Below, piece after piece: positions 17,269 through 29,364 of a stretch of DNA of 64,000 nt. The notes under the pieces are model-generated. The model did not search any database. It had not been told where the DNA came from and worked only from the letters and a program-made list of their open reading frames with translations. Each line of letters begins with the position of its first letter. Position 1 is the first letter of the stretch. Location: contig NZ_CP054044.1 of NCBI RefSeq assembly GCF_013282745.1, positions 2,852,001 through 2,916,000 on the forward strand, given 5' to 3'. This DNA is from Yersinia bercovieri ATCC 43970. Its GTDB lineage: Bacteria > Pseudomonadota > Gammaproteobacteria > Enterobacterales > Enterobacteriaceae. The position numbers and the translations under genes were made by a program.

Positions 17269-18804
17269 ATGGCAATTGATTATGCATTGGCCGCTCAGGA
17301 AATTATTAAATATATTGGCGGTGATAATAATGTGATTACTGTCACACATTGTGCGACACGTTTACGTTTTATATTGAAAGATAATAAAATTGTCGACAAA
17401 GAGCGGTTAAATCGCGTTAAGGGTGTTATTACCGTTATTGAAGCGGGCGGACAAATGCAGGTGGTGATCGGCAATCACGTCGGTGATGCCTATCAGCACG
17501 TTACCCGTTTGATAAGTATCGATGAAAGCGCCCCGGTTGCTGCACCAAAGGTGGGTATTGTTAGCCGCCTGATGGATATCATCTCCAGTATCTTCGCCCC
17601 CTTTCTTTACCCGCTGGCTGCCTGCGGTATCTTGCAGGGGATCATCTCTTTTCTTGCCGCGATCGGTTGGATGGATGCGGCGAGCGGAACCTACCGTATT
17701 TTGAATTTTGTTTCATGGACTGGTTTTACCTTCTTGCCAGTGATGGTAGCCTTTACCGCCGCGAAAAAATTCAATGTTAATCCCTTTACCGCCGTTATTA
17801 CCGCCTGTGCGCTGATCAGCCCTGATTATATGAATATGCTGACGGCCAATAAAATCACCACGGTGAATTCAGCTGATCCAGCTGTTCAGCAACTGATGCA
17901 TGAAGCGGTGAATAATCCGCAGGTTGCCCATATTCTGAATACCATTGCTGGCATTCCTTTATCATCCCCGACCTTGGATTTCTTCGGCATTCCCGTGCAA
18001 TACCTGAGTTATACCGCCTCGGTTATCCCGATCATTTTAATGGTCTGGGCGATGTCTTATGTGCAGCGTTTCTTCGAGCGCATCTTACCGATGGTGGTGC
18101 GTAATCTGTTTACCCCGATGTTCTGTATCGCCATCATGGTGCCATTAACACTGCTGGTTTTCGGCCCGGTCGGTAATCTGATTGGCGGGGCTATTGGTGG
18201 AGTTTACAACACGCTGTATAACCTTAGCCCAGCTATTGCAGGCTTTATGGTCGGGGCTTTCTGGCAGCCACTGGTCACCTTAGGTGTTCATTGGGGGATT
18301 ACGCCGGTCACGGTCGGTAACTACGCGACTCTGGGTTATGACACCTTTACCGGTCTGCAGGCTTCTGCGGTCTTTGCCATGGCGGGTACTATGTTTGGCG
18401 TTTACTTAAAAACCCGTAACCGCGAAATGAAAGGTATTTCACTGTCGGCAGGTATCACTGCACTGTTCGGGATTACCGAGCCGGCAATTTATGGCGTCGC
18501 TTTACGGTTGAAAAAACCTTTCTTGTGCAGTTGTGCCGCCGGTGGGATTGGCGGGGCGGTTGCCGGTTCATTTAATGCCGTGTCGTGGAGTTACTGTTTA
18601 CCGGGGATCGCGGTACTGCCGGTCTTCTTTAAAGAGGGGCATATGACACAGTTCCTCGGGTTCCTGCTCTCTATCACGGTGGCATTCGTATTAGGTGCCG
18701 TTTTTACCTGGTTGGTTGGTTTTACTGATGAGCCAGAAAGTGCGGAGAAAAGCGGCAAAGCACCAGAAATGCCGATTGCTCAGGCGCAGATGAATCAGGG
18801 CTAA
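17269..18804 (+). CDS. PTS beta-glucoside-type EIIBC permease
   Basis: 511-residue phosphotransferase transporter. The EIIB domain (residues 1-90) carries the phosphorylated Cys28 in VTHCATRLRF. The EIIC membrane domain follows, with about ten TM segments and the characteristic GITEPAIYG motif near residue 403. No EIIA domain is fused, so phosphate must come from an EIIA encoded elsewhere (Crr-type). The layout matches AscF/arbutin-salicin-cellobiose permeases (about 485 aa). The start at 17269 has AGGAG eight bases upstream; an ORF extension to 17122 has no ribosome site. It is followed 89 bp later by the matching phospho-beta-glucosidase. Confidence 0.92.
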   Translation: MAIDYALAAQEIIKYIGGDNNVITVTHCATRLRFILKDNKIVDKERLNRVKGVITVIEAGGQMQVVIGNHVGDAYQHVTRLISIDESAPVAAPKVGIVSRLMDIISSIFAPFLYPLAACGILQGIISFLAAIGWMDAASGTYRILNFVSWTGFTFLPVMVAFTAAKKFNVNPFTAVITACALISPDYMNMLTANKITTVNSADPAVQQLMHEAVNNPQVAHILNTIAGIPLSSPTLDFFGIPVQYLSYTASVIPIILMVWAMSYVQRFFERILPMVVRNLFTPMFCIAIMVPLTLLVFGPVGNLIGGAIGGVYNTLYNLSPAIAGFMVGAFWQPLVTLGVHWGITPVTVGNYATLGYDTFTGLQASAVFAMAGTMFGVYLKTRNREMKGISLSAGITALFGITEPAIYGVALRLKKPFLCSCAAGGIGGAVAGSFNAVSWSYCLPGIAVLPVFFKEGHMTQFLGFLLSITVAFVLGAVFTWLVGFTDEPESAEKSGKAPEMPIAQAQMNQG

Positions 18805-18866
18805 AGTCATTTTCATCTTCCGGCGGGCAATTACCCGCCGTTGATTTCCATTTTCAGGGTGCATAG

Positions 18867-20330
<1,464 letters not shown>

Positions 20331-20917
20331 CACTGTTGTTAGGATGCCATTCGGGAAAGGCCGCTTACTGGTAGGGCCTTTCCCTGCATTGCTTTTTGGT
20401 GCATATAATACAGCAGTGAATTAATGCACAAGTCTAAAATTTGACTCGTTAACTCTCCTTTTAGAGTCACTGACGCGGGAACAGGCGGCCCCTCCATCAC
20501 TGCCGACACGCCAGTTATTGCGCCAGTACCCTACATATTGGCCGTCATTGCTCGCCAATTGAAAGCGGCTCATCAATTTAACGTCTTGGCCGTGAACTCT
20601 TGTCAATCTCTCTCGTCACTGAAAATTAACTGTTGTTATATACAGTCATTAATGTAATCTTACTCATGATCCTGAGTAACAAAATTTTGCTTAAATACTT
20701 AGCAATCATACTGTTGTATCTAAGATAGATTAGCCCGTTAGATTGGTGTGCAGTAATAATATATTGAATATCAATTGGTTATTTGGGTTGTTTTAGACTA
20801 AATCTAATATGGTTACTGATTTGTTAATGGCAGTTGTTCTTCATGCTTTCAGACGGTCAGTTGCTGGAAACATTCACGTTTGAACTTTTACTAACCCTTA
20901 AGCATATAGAGGTAAAC
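20331..20917. other. Intergenic region before osmF
   Basis: The left end holds a hairpin, GGGAAAGGCC / GGCCTTTCCC-like at 20352-20383, probably ending the beta-glucoside operon although there is no T-run. The rest is AT-rich and must carry the osmF promoter. A TTG-started 61-codon frame on the minus strand (20421-20606) has no recognisable family and only a weak ribosome site, so I do not call it. Confidence 0.5.
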
Positions 20918-21850
20918 ATGGCAAAGACCCTACCCCGTAGCGGGATTTTTGCGCTGCTTGCCGTGATGGTGGCAGCATTCAGTGGCGTATCTCACGCAGC
21001 AGATACGGTTCGTGTTGGTTCAAAAATTGATACCGAAGGCTCATTGTTAGGCAATATTATTGTGCAGGTGCTAGATGCCAATGGGATAAAAACCACCAAT
21101 AAATCACAGTTAGGTACTACCAAAGTGGTGCGTGGTGCCATCACTGCCGGTGAGATTGATATCTATCCTGAATATACCGGTAATGGTGCTTTTTTCTTCT
21201 CTGATGAGAAAGATCCTGCCTGGAAGGATAGCAAAGCGGGCTATGAGAAAGTAAAAGCGCTGGATTATGAGAAAAATAAATTGGTATGGCTCTCGCCCGC
21301 GCCAGCAAATAATACCTGGACCATTGCAGTGCGTCAGGATTTAGCTCAAGCGAATAATTTGAAAACCTTGGATGATCTGGGTAAATGGATTAATGCGGGG
21401 GGTAAATTCAAACTGGCGGCCTCTGCCGAGTTTATTGAGCGTCCTGATGCCTTACCTGCTTTCCAGCAAGCCTATGGTTTTAAATTGGATCAAGACCAGC
21501 TGTTATCACTGGCGGGTGGCGATACAGCAGTGACCATTAAAGCCGCTGCTGAGCAAACCTCAGGTGTTAATGCGGCGATGGCTTATGGCACAGATGGCCC
21601 TGTCGCGGCTTTAGGGTTACAAACGCTGGAAGACCCTAAAGGGGTGCAACCTATTTACGCGCCAACACCGATTATTCGTGAGGCCACACTGAAAGAACAT
21701 CCAACGATACCTGCGTTACTCAACCCAGTATTTGCCACTCTGGATGGCCCGACGTTACAAAAACTGAATGCGCGTATCGCGGTTGAGGGTCAGGATGCGA
21801 AGAGAGTGGCGGCTAATTACCTGAAAGAAAAAGGTTTCATTAAAGGATAA
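20918..21850 (+). CDS. osmF: Osmoprotectant ABC transporter substrate-binding protein OsmF
   Basis: 310-residue periplasmic binding protein (signal peptide about residues 1-28, ending VSHA). It is the OpuAC-type fold for glycine betaine and related compounds (VRVGSKIDTEGSLLGNIIVQ, IDIYPEYTGNGAFFF). The length and sequence match E. coli OsmF/YehZ (305 aa). The start at 20918 is set by AGAGGTAAAC. It heads the operon osmF-yehY-yehX-yehW, the same order as in E. coli. In E. coli and Salmonella (OsmU) this system is induced by osmotic stress and RpoS; no promoter was identified with confidence here. Confidence 0.93.
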   Translation: MAKTLPRSGIFALLAVMVAAFSGVSHAADTVRVGSKIDTEGSLLGNIIVQVLDANGIKTTNKSQLGTTKVVRGAITAGEIDIYPEYTGNGAFFFSDEKDPAWKDSKAGYEKVKALDYEKNKLVWLSPAPANNTWTIAVRQDLAQANNLKTLDDLGKWINAGGKFKLAASAEFIERPDALPAFQQAYGFKLDQDQLLSLAGGDTAVTIKAAAEQTSGVNAAMAYGTDGPVAALGLQTLEDPKGVQPIYAPTPIIREATLKEHPTIPALLNPVFATLDGPTLQKLNARIAVEGQDAKRVAANYLKEKGFIKG

Positions 21851-21956
21851 CCGCGTGTGTTAGGGATGGTGCTATAGCTGCAATCTGTAGTGCCATTCAA
21901 ATACACAGCTAATCCGTTATTGTGATTAAGGTTACCTGTCATGGAGATGGATTTTT

Positions 21957-23111
21957 ATGGCCGTTAAAAACCGAGTCCTGCTAGCACTGGTTATTTTGCT
22001 AGTTTTATCTGGGCTAGGGCTCTCTTTTGTCAGTCACGCACCGAATAGGCTGATTTCCGGACAGGGGATCGCGCTAATGTCGTTGATAACAGGTTCGGTT
22101 TGGTGGCTGTTAGCTCCTATATTGCTACTGTTTGCCTGTGCTTTTTGTAAACAAAATATTGTGTTGTATGGGTCAACACTCTTATTTGCCGAACTGCTGC
22201 TATTTGGCTTGCTGCTGCTAGCGGGGAGAACGGCCACACAGCTTACGGGGGGGGAAGATAGCCTTGCTCGCACCTCACTTGGCGGTGGGTTTTGGCTAAT
22301 GAGTGGGTTAACTATATTGATTGCGGTGGATAGCTTGTCCCGCGCCATTGCCAATCCTCTCTGGCGCAGTTTAGCTAATCTCTTGCTGGTTTTACCGGTC
22401 GTGGTATTGCTGGCTACGGGGCAACTTGATCAACTATCTTTAATGAAAGAGTACGTTAATCGCCAGGACGTATTTGATGATGCCCTCTGGCAACACATTC
22501 AGATTCTATTGGCTACGCTACTCCCTGCGGTAGTTATTGGTATCCCTCTTGGCTTACTCTGTTTTCGCTCTCGCCGCTTTCAAAACACTATTTTTTCAAC
22601 CTTGAACATTATCCAAACTATCCCATCAATTGCCTTGTTTGGCTTGCTCATTGCACCTTTGGCGGGATTGGCTGCGATCATCCCATGGTTAGCAGATCAC
22701 GGTGTTAGCGGTATCGGTCTGGCACCAGCGATTATCGCACTGGTGCTTTATGCGTTGTTACCGCTAGTGCGCAGTGTGGTTGCGGGGCTAGAGTCTGTTC
22801 CGGACAGTGTTGTCGAGTCAGCCCAAGGTATGGGGATGACCCGTAGCCAGCTATTCTTTTGGGTACAAATACCCATTGCGATGCCACTTATTTTGTCCGG
22901 TATTCGAATTATTGCGGTGCAAACGGTAGGGCTTGCTGTCGTGGCTGCATTAATTGGTGCCGGCGGGCTAGGGGCGATTATGTTTCAAGGTTTGCTGAGT
23001 AGCGCATTGGACTTAGTGCTACTGGGCGTGATACCGGTGATAGTGATGGCAGTCATGGTTGACTCACTGTTTAAATTCATCGTTATTTTTATGGATACTT
23101 CAAATCGATGA
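21957..23111 (+). CDS. yehY: Osmoprotectant ABC permease YehY
   Basis: 384-residue inner-membrane permease. An extended N-terminal membrane region of about 160 residues is followed by the BPD_transp_1 domain. The EAA-like loop is seen as ESVPDSVVESAQGMGMTRSQ. It pairs with YehW to form the transmembrane pore. It lies 106 bp downstream of osmF, and its last four bases overlap the start of yehX. Same length class as E. coli YehY (385 aa). Confidence 0.92.
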   Translation: MAVKNRVLLALVILLVLSGLGLSFVSHAPNRLISGQGIALMSLITGSVWWLLAPILLLFACAFCKQNIVLYGSTLLFAELLLFGLLLLAGRTATQLTGGEDSLARTSLGGGFWLMSGLTILIAVDSLSRAIANPLWRSLANLLLVLPVVVLLATGQLDQLSLMKEYVNRQDVFDDALWQHIQILLATLLPAVVIGIPLGLLCFRSRRFQNTIFSTLNIIQTIPSIALFGLLIAPLAGLAAIIPWLADHGVSGIGLAPAIIALVLYALLPLVRSVVAGLESVPDSVVESAQGMGMTRSQLFFWVQIPIAMPLILSGIRIIAVQTVGLAVVAALIGAGGLGAIMFQGLLSSALDLVLLGVIPVIVMAVMVDSLFKFIVIFMDTSNR

Positions 23112-24046
23112 TTCATTTCCATCAGGTAAGTAAATATTTTGCCGGCAAACGGGCGGTAGACAACCTGACGTTACAGATTGCCAGGGGGGAGTTCACCGTA
23201 TTGATTGGGACTTCTGGCTCTGGTAAGTCGACCACATTGAAGATGATTAACCGGCTTATTGAGCATGATGAAGGGGAGATTCATTTTGCCGGTGAAGAGA
23301 TCCGCAATTATAAGCCGGAAGAGATACGGCGGCGGATGGGGTATGCCATTCAATCCATAGGTTTATTTCCGCACTGGACTGTGGAGCGCAATATCGCCAC
23401 TGTGCCGCAGTTACTAAAATGGCCACAGGATCGTATCCGCCAGCGGGTGAAAGAGTTACTTGAGTTATTACATCTGGAGCCAGAACAATTTCTCCATCGC
23501 TACCCCCATCAGCTCTCTGGTGGGCAGCAGCAGCGGGTTGGTGTTGCGCGAGCTTTGGCCGCTGATCCGGAAGTTTTATTGATGGATGAGCCATTTGGCG
23601 CGTTAGATCCGGTGACGCGTTCAGCATTACAGGTCGAGATTAGCCGTATCCACCAACTATCGGGGCGGACTATCGTGTTGGTCACCCATGATATTGATGA
23701 GGCGCTGAGCCTGGCTGACCGCATTGTCCTGATGGATGAGGGGCGAGTTATCCAGCAAGGAACACCACTTGAAATGTTGACTCAACCCGCCAATGATTTT
23801 GTCCGTGATTTCTTTGGTCGTAGTGACCTCGGTATCAAGTTGCTATCACTCGGCTGGGCTGAACAACGGGTTAGGCGCGGTGAAACACTGATTGGGTTGC
23901 CGATACTCGGCACAACCAGTCTGCGTGAAGCACTCTCCCTATTTGTGTCACGTCAGACAGATAAATTGCCTGTAATCGACGAACATGGCCAGCCATTAGG
24001 TGTGCTCTATTTTGCTGATTTGATAGCAGATAAGGGGGGCGTGTGA
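23108..24046 (+). CDS. yehX: Osmoprotectant ABC ATPase YehX
   Basis: 312-residue ABC ATPase. Walker A is [10 protein letters not shown], the signature [15 protein letters not shown], Walker [12 protein letters not shown], and the switch His is in VTHDIDE. The C-terminal extension carries a single CBS-like segment ([17 protein letters not shown]), as in ProV/OpuA-type ATPases where CBS domains sense ionic strength. The start overlaps yehY by ATGA, and the stop overlaps yehW by GTGA: translational coupling across the operon. Confidence 0.93.
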   Translation: MIHFHQVSKYFAGKRAVDNLTLQIARGEFTVLIGTSGSGKSTTLKMINRLIEHDEGEIHFAGEEIRNYKPEEIRRRMGYAIQSIGLFPHWTVERNIATVPQLLKWPQDRIRQRVKELLELLHLEPEQFLHRYPHQLSGGQQQRVGVARALAADPEVLLMDEPFGALDPVTRSALQVEISRIHQLSGRTIVLVTHDIDEALSLADRIVLMDEGRVIQQGTPLEMLTQPANDFVRDFFGRSDLGIKLLSLGWAEQRVRRGETLIGLPILGTTSLREALSLFVSRQTDKLPVIDEHGQPLGVLYFADLIADKGGV

Positions 24047-24843
24047 AATTTGGGGCGACCAACAGCAGTGATATAAAGAGAGCCACCTCTAAGCGCGGAG
24101 CATTTTGGCTACTGAATGGGTTAACAGACCCGCTCTGTTGGGCGGTGCTTCTGCTCGCAGGGCTGGTTTTTGGCATGACCTCCCTACACGATTTTTTTGC
24201 TGCTCTATTTCCCAGTCTTGATAGGCCCGTTTATCTGCAAGATACCTTCTGGTCACTGGTCGTCGCTCACGTCATGCTGGTAGTGGCCTCCAGTATTATC
24301 GCTGTTTTGATCGGCGTTAGTGCTGGTGTGGCAGTGACTCGTCCAGCAGGGAAAGAGTTTCGTTCAGTGGTGGAAACTGTTGTCGCGATGGGGCAGACTT
24401 TTCCACCTGTCGCCGTACTTGCCATTGCAGTACCTGTGATGGGGTTTAGTGAGAAACCCGCAATTATCGCTCTAGTGCTGTATGGCCTATTGCCCATTTT
24501 ACAAGGAACGATCACCGGTATTGAGTCTGTTTCGCGAGGTATCCGCGAGGTGGCACAAGGGGTGGGAATGAGTAGCCGGCAGATTTTGTGGCGGGTTGAA
24601 TTACCTCTAGCCGCCCCGGTTATTGTGGCGGGTATTCGAACATCGGTCATTATCAATATTGGTACTGCCGCTATTGCTTCGACCGTCGGGACTAAAACAC
24701 TGGGTTCTCCCATCATTATTGGCCTAAGTGGCTTTAATACCGCCTATGTTATTCAGGGGGCGGTTGTTGTCGCACTATTGGCGATAATTACAGATATGTT
24801 ATTTTCACGTTTGAGTCGGCGGTTGTCAGGTTGGCGCGAATGA
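24043..24843 (+). CDS. yehW: Osmoprotectant ABC permease YehW
   Basis: 266-residue permease, the second membrane subunit of the Yeh importer. The EAA loop is visible as [20 protein letters not shown]. It uses a GTG start that overlaps the yehX stop (GTGA). The N-terminal 35 residues before the first TM are polar; E. coli YehW is 243 aa, so a slightly later start is possible. Last gene of the operon. Confidence 0.9.
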   Translation: MKFGATNSSDIKRATSKRGAFWLLNGLTDPLCWAVLLLAGLVFGMTSLHDFFAALFPSLDRPVYLQDTFWSLVVAHVMLVVASSIIAVLIGVSAGVAVTRPAGKEFRSVVETVVAMGQTFPPVAVLAIAVPVMGFSEKPAIIALVLYGLLPILQGTITGIESVSRGIREVAQGVGMSSRQILWRVELPLAAPVIVAGIRTSVIINIGTAAIASTVGTKTLGSPIIIGLSGFNTAYVIQGAVVVALLAIITDMLFSRLSRRLSGWRE

Positions 24844-25313
24844 CCAACGTTTCCCGTAGTGAAGCACGACTGACTATTTTTGATAGTCCTCATGAGCAGC
24901 AGGAAGTTATGCTGATTTCACTCCCGATATATGGATGTGTTCAATGGGTCTGAGGCCGTGTTAGCTAAAGATAAAATATTGAGTAAAGCCGCTTATTATC
25001 TTGAGCGGCTTAGAGCATCATTAAGCAGATGTAGGCCACAGCTTTTACATTGGGCGCAGAAATGCTTTGATAATATATATTCACAATGCATGTAATTATA
25101 TTGATGGTTAATATATGGGTTGGGTTTTCATATTAAATAATTTATATCATAAATAATTTGTCAAATAATAATTTAAATGCGTCAGATTATATAAATGTCA
25201 TTATTACATACTGTAAACTTTCTTTATTTATACCTTATATCAGCTACATTTATAGTTGCACAAAATATCTATTCTCATTTTTACTCTTATATAGGCGTTT
25301 GTAAGGATTACCT
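24844..25313. other. Intergenic region between yehW and adiC
   Basis: A hairpin, AAGCCGC / GCGGCTT at 24986-25011, is the likely end of the yeh operon. The remaining 300 bp is very AT-rich and must contain the adiC promoter. I see no gene, and no operator I can name. Confidence 0.5.
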
Positions 25314-26648
25314 ATGTCTACAGATGATCAAAAGGTCGGGCTTATTCCGGTAACACTTATGGTTGCAGGGAATATAATGGGGTCTGGTGTCTTCTTATTA
25401 CCGGCTAGTTTAGCCTCAACGGGTGGAATAGCCATCTGGGGGTGGTTGGTGACAATTATTGGTGCCTTAGCACTTTCAATGGTTTATGCCAAAATGTCAT
25501 CTTTAGATGATAGCCCGGGTGGCTCCTATGCTTATGCGCGGCGAGCTTTTGGCCCATTTTTAGGTTATCAGACCAATGTTCTCTACTGGTTAGCCTGCTG
25601 GATTGGCAATATTGCGATGGTAGTGATTGGTGTCGGTTATCTCAGCTATTTCTTCCCAATATTGAAAGAGCCAATGGTATTAACTATTACCTGTGTCGTG
25701 GTTCTATGGATATTTGTTGGGCTAAATATTGTTGGGCCTAAAATGATTACCCGAGTACAAGCTATTGCCACGTCGCTAGCATTGATACCTATTGTTGGTA
25801 TCGCACTATTTGGCTGGTTCTGGTTCAAAGGCGAAATTTATATGGCCGCCTGGAATGTCAGCGGTTTGGGCACCTTTGGCGCAATTCAAAGTACGCTAAA
25901 TGTCACGTTATGGTCATTTATTGGGGTAGAAACGGCCTCGGTAGCTGCCGGTGTAGTGAAGAATCCCAAGCGCAATGTGCCGATTGCCACTGTCGGGGGC
26001 GTGCTGATTGCTGCCGTCTGCTACCTCCTCTCCAGTAGCGCCATCATGGGTATGATTCCTAATGCGGAGTTACGTGTTTCAGCATCACCTTTTGGTGATG
26101 CGGCACGTCTTGCCTTAGGGGACACCGCTGGCGCAATAGTTTCACTCTGTGCGGCAATAGGTTGCTTAGGCTCGCTAGGGGGCTGGACACTGGTTGCCGG
26201 GCAAACGGCTAAAGCGGCCGCTGATGATGGATTATTCCCGCCGATATTTGGGAAGGTTAATCAGTCCGGGACACCGGTTGCAGGGCTGCTGATCCTGGGG
26301 GTTCTGATGACGATCTTCCAAATCAGCAGTATCTCGCCCAATGCCGCTAAAGAGTTTGGTTTAGTCTCTTCTGTCTCCGTTATTTTTACGTTAGTTCCCT
26401 ATTTGTATACCTGCGCCGCGTTATTGCTGGTGGGGCATGGTCATTTAGGATCAAGAGCAAACACCTATGTCGGCATTACACTGATCGCTTTTGTCTATTG
26501 TATTTGGGCTGTCGTCGGTTCGGGGGCAGAAGAGGTGATGTGGTCATTCGTCACTCTAATGGTTATCACTGCCCTATACACATTCAATTATAACCGTACC
26601 CATAAAAACCCATTCCCACTCGACTCCTCTGCTAGGAGTTCTTCGTAA
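25314..26648 (+). CDS. adiC: Arginine:agmatine antiporter AdiC
   Basis: 444-residue APC-family antiporter that imports arginine and exports agmatine, removing one proton equivalent per cycle with AdiA. It has twelve TM segments. The substrate-site glycines in [12 protein letters not shown] and the helix-6 motif [12 protein letters not shown] match E. coli AdiC almost residue for residue (445 aa). The ribosome site AAGGATTACCT precedes the ATG. It lies 74 bp ahead of adiA on the same strand, so the pair is probably one operon; in E. coli the order is adiA then adiC with a regulator between. Confidence 0.95.
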   Translation: MSTDDQKVGLIPVTLMVAGNIMGSGVFLLPASLASTGGIAIWGWLVTIIGALALSMVYAKMSSLDDSPGGSYAYARRAFGPFLGYQTNVLYWLACWIGNIAMVVIGVGYLSYFFPILKEPMVLTITCVVVLWIFVGLNIVGPKMITRVQAIATSLALIPIVGIALFGWFWFKGEIYMAAWNVSGLGTFGAIQSTLNVTLWSFIGVETASVAAGVVKNPKRNVPIATVGGVLIAAVCYLLSSSAIMGMIPNAELRVSASPFGDAARLALGDTAGAIVSLCAAIGCLGSLGGWTLVAGQTAKAAADDGLFPPIFGKVNQSGTPVAGLLILGVLMTIFQISSISPNAAKEFGLVSSVSVIFTLVPYLYTCAALLLVGHGHLGSRANTYVGITLIAFVYCIWAVVGSGAEEVMWSFVTLMVITALYTFNYNRTHKNPFPLDSSARSSS

Positions 26649-26722
26649 TCATGGGGTTACCTGCTAATTGATTGGGCATCATTGTTATGATGCGATAATC
26701 ATAGCGAATAAGGACCAATACG

Positions 26723-29035
26723 ATGATTGACTTAAGTAGCCACAAAAAACGTAACGTTTTAGTCGTCGACAGTAATATTCGTGATTTCAATACGGCTAAT
26801 GGTCGGGCGGTGAATGAACTTATTATTGCGTTGGATGATATCAACTTCAATGTCATTGCTGCCGCGACATTTGAAGATGGCCGGGCAACAGTGGTGTCGG
26901 ATGCTTCATTGTGCTGTATTTTTGTCGATTGGACTTCCGGTGGTAACGATGATGAATCCCACAGCCAGGCATTTGCTCTGTTGCAAGATATTCGCCACCG
27001 TAATAAATCTATTCCGGTGTTATTGATGGCGGAGCATTCATGTATTGATAGCCTGAACTTAGATACCATGAAGCTGGTCAATGAGTTTGTCTGGATGCAT
27101 GAAGATACAGCTGAGTTTATTGCTGCCCGCGCCAATGCATTGATTAGCAAATATTATCAGCAGTTATTCCCCCCCTTTACCAAAGCCCTGTTGCAGTACA
27201 CGCAAGATAATCCTGAATACTCCTGGGCCGCACCGGGCCATCAGGGGGGAGTGGCGTTCAGTAAGAGTGCCGTGGGGCGTGAGTTTCTGGATTTCTTTGG
27301 CGAAAATCTGTTTCGTTCAGATACCGGGATCGAGCGGGCATCATTGGGTTCGTTACTTGACCACAGCGGGCCAATAAAAGAGTCCGAGGCCTATGCGGCA
27401 CAAATCTTTGGTGCACATATCAGTTACTCAATGCTCAATGGCACTTCCGGTTCTAACCGCGCCATTATGACGGCGGTGGTGGGTGATAAGCAGATCGCGT
27501 TATGTGACCGTAACTGCCATAAGTCCATTGAGCAGGGGTTGGTGTTAACCGGGGCATTACCAGTATTTTTTATCCCAACCCGCAACCGTTATGGCATTAT
27601 TGGCCCTATTCCCAAAGCCCAATTTCAGCCCGCCGCCATTACCGAGAGAGTTGCGCAGAATCCGCTAAAGGCATTGATTTCAGAGGCTAAACCTGTCTAT
27701 GCAGTGATCACCAATTGTACCTATGACGGCATGTGCTATAACGCGAAACAAGCACAAGATCTATTGGCCAAAAGTGTCGATCAGATTCATTTCGATGAGG
27801 CGTGGTATGCCTACGCGCGCTTTAATCCTCTTTACCGTGATCGTTTCGCCATGCGCGGCGCCCCCACAGATCATGATCCGCAGGGGCCGACTGTTTTTGC
27901 CACGCAATCAACACATAAATTGCTGGCAGCACTATCTCAAGCTTCTTATATTCACGTGAGAAATGGTAAAAAACCCATTGAGCACTCACGTTTTAATGAA
28001 TCCTATATGTTGCAATCCACCACCTCGCCGCTCTACGCCATTATTGCCGCCAATGAAGTGGGAGCGGCGATGATGGAGGGGGATCAAGGCCGGGCGTTAA
28101 CGCAAGAGGTTATTGATGAAGCGGTCGATTTTCGCTTAGCGCTAGCACGCGCCCATGACGCTTTTGCCCAACAAGGTGAGTGGTTCTTTAAACCCTGGAA
28201 TGCGCCGGAGATCACGGAGCGTAAAAGTGGTAAGCGGGTTCCTTTTGCACAAGCGTCAAGAGAGCAGTTAACCACCGATCCTGGCTGCTGGGTGCTCAAA
28301 CCCGGTGAGTCGTGGCATGGTTTTGATCAATTGGAGGATGATTGGTGCATGCTTGATCCCATCAAGGCTGGGATTATGGTGCCGGGCATGGGGGATGATG
28401 GCAGATTGCTTGCCGAGGGGATCCCCGCGGCGGTGGTGACGGAATTCCTCGGGCAGCGGGGGATTGTGCCTTCGCGAACCACTGACTTTATGGTGTTGTG
28501 CCTGTTTTCGGTTGGGGTGACCAAAGGGAAGTGGGGCACGCTAATCAATGTACTGCTGGAGTTCAAGCAGCACTATGACAGCAATACGCCAGTATCGACC
28601 TGTCTGCCTAATCTGGCTAAAGGTTATCCGCAGCAATATGGGCATATTGGTCTGAAACAGCTGTGTGACACCATGTTTGCTTATATGAAAACCAGTGAGA
28701 TGGATAAGTTGCAGGCGCAGGCATTCGGTCATTTACCCACTCCGGTAACCTTACCGCGTCAGGCTTTTCAAGAACATATGGCTGGGCGTTGTGAGTTGCT
28801 ACCACTAGACAAGTTGGCAGAGCGCATCTCTGCTGTCGGCGTCATTCCTTACCCTCCGGGTATTCCTATTGTGATGCCGGGGGAGAGTTTTGGGCGCGAT
28901 GATGAGCCGTGGTTGCGCTACATCCGAAGCCTTGCTGATTGGGGCCGGCATTTCCCCGGATTCGAGAAGATTTTGGAAGGTTCCGAGCAGAAAGATGGGT
29001 GCTACTCTATCTGGGTGTTGAAGCAGTCGTTGTGA
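26723..29035 (+). CDS. adiA: Biodegradative arginine decarboxylase AdiA
   Basis: 770-residue PLP enzyme converting arginine to agmatine and CO2 at low pH. The N-terminal wing domain resembles a response regulator (VLVVDSNIRDFN). The PLP-binding Lys is in QSTHKLLAALSQAS, and the upstream HFDEAWYAYARF is the fold-type I core. The C-terminal part has the group III decarboxylase signature GIPIVMPGE. Slightly longer than E. coli AdiA (755 aa). With AdiC it forms the arginine-dependent acid-resistance system. No adiY regulator gene is adjacent. AAGGA precedes the ATG. Confidence 0.95.
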   Translation: MIDLSSHKKRNVLVVDSNIRDFNTANGRAVNELIIALDDINFNVIAAATFEDGRATVVSDASLCCIFVDWTSGGNDDESHSQAFALLQDIRHRNKSIPVLLMAEHSCIDSLNLDTMKLVNEFVWMHEDTAEFIAARANALISKYYQQLFPPFTKALLQYTQDNPEYSWAAPGHQGGVAFSKSAVGREFLDFFGENLFRSDTGIERASLGSLLDHSGPIKESEAYAAQIFGAHISYSMLNGTSGSNRAIMTAVVGDKQIALCDRNCHKSIEQGLVLTGALPVFFIPTRNRYGIIGPIPKAQFQPAAITERVAQNPLKALISEAKPVYAVITNCTYDGMCYNAKQAQDLLAKSVDQIHFDEAWYAYARFNPLYRDRFAMRGAPTDHDPQGPTVFATQSTHKLLAALSQASYIHVRNGKKPIEHSRFNESYMLQSTTSPLYAIIAANEVGAAMMEGDQGRALTQEVIDEAVDFRLALARAHDAFAQQGEWFFKPWNAPEITERKSGKRVPFAQASREQLTTDPGCWVLKPGESWHGFDQLEDDWCMLDPIKAGIMVPGMGDDGRLLAEGIPAAVVTEFLGQRGIVPSRTTDFMVLCLFSVGVTKGKWGTLINVLLEFKQHYDSNTPVSTCLPNLAKGYPQQYGHIGLKQLCDTMFAYMKTSEMDKLQAQAFGHLPTPVTLPRQAFQEHMAGRCELLPLDKLAERISAVGVIPYPPGIPIVMPGESFGRDDEPWLRYIRSLADWGRHFPGFEKILEGSEQKDGCYSIWVLKQSL

Positions 29036-29048
29036 CTGTGTTTGATTA

Positions 29049-29083
29049 TTAATCACAGGGGAGTGATTATACCCTGTGATTAA
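29049..29083. terminator. Bidirectional terminator after adiA
   Basis: 12-bp stem TTAATCACAGGG / CCCTGTGATTAA, just after the adiA stop (29035) and before the convergent small membrane-protein gene. Confidence 0.8.
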
Positions 29084-29089
29084 TGGGTG

Positions 29090-29278
29090 CTACGGGGACT
29101 CTTGACCATTGTTGGATAAGCCCGCAGGGCCGATATCAGACAGTGGGGAGGATTCTGTGGTTTCAGTTTCATGTGGCGTGGTTGAACGGGTATAAATGTT
29201 CAGCCCGGCCAGAAAAACGCCACCTAATGAACTCAGAGCCATTATCGCAATCAGGATAATGAGTGCTTTTCTTAGCAT
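29090..29278 (-). CDS. Small single-pass membrane protein, unknown
   Basis: 62 residues from the ATG at 29278 (MLRKALIILIAIMALSSLGG). An in-frame GTG at 29290 would add four. One hydrophobic segment at residues 4-25 is followed by a polar, Thr/Glu/Ser-rich tail (TTPHETETTESSPLSD). I recognise no family. No strong ribosome site is visible, and the evidence is the membrane-helix pattern and intact frame between two terminated genes. It is convergent with adiA. Confidence 0.5.
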   Translation of the reverse strand: MLRKALIILIAIMALSSLGGVFLAGLNIYTRSTTPHETETTESSPLSDIGPAGLSNNGQESP

Positions 29279-29364
29279 AATTATTTTCACTTTTATCTAA
29301 CCAACGGGAATTATAGCCTGTTCACTCAATGAAACAACTGTGTTGCACTCTTGATGCGAAAAGA

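Noticed and set aside
20421..20606. 61-codon minus-strand frame between the glucosidase gene and osmF
   Set aside because: Only a TTG start, weak ribosome site and no recognisable family.
22034..22354. 106-codon frame antisense to yehY
   Set aside because: Shadow of a membrane protein gene.
26632..27150. 172-codon frame antisense to adiC-adiA
   Set aside because: Fully overlaps the well-supported adiA start region; a reading-frame shadow.
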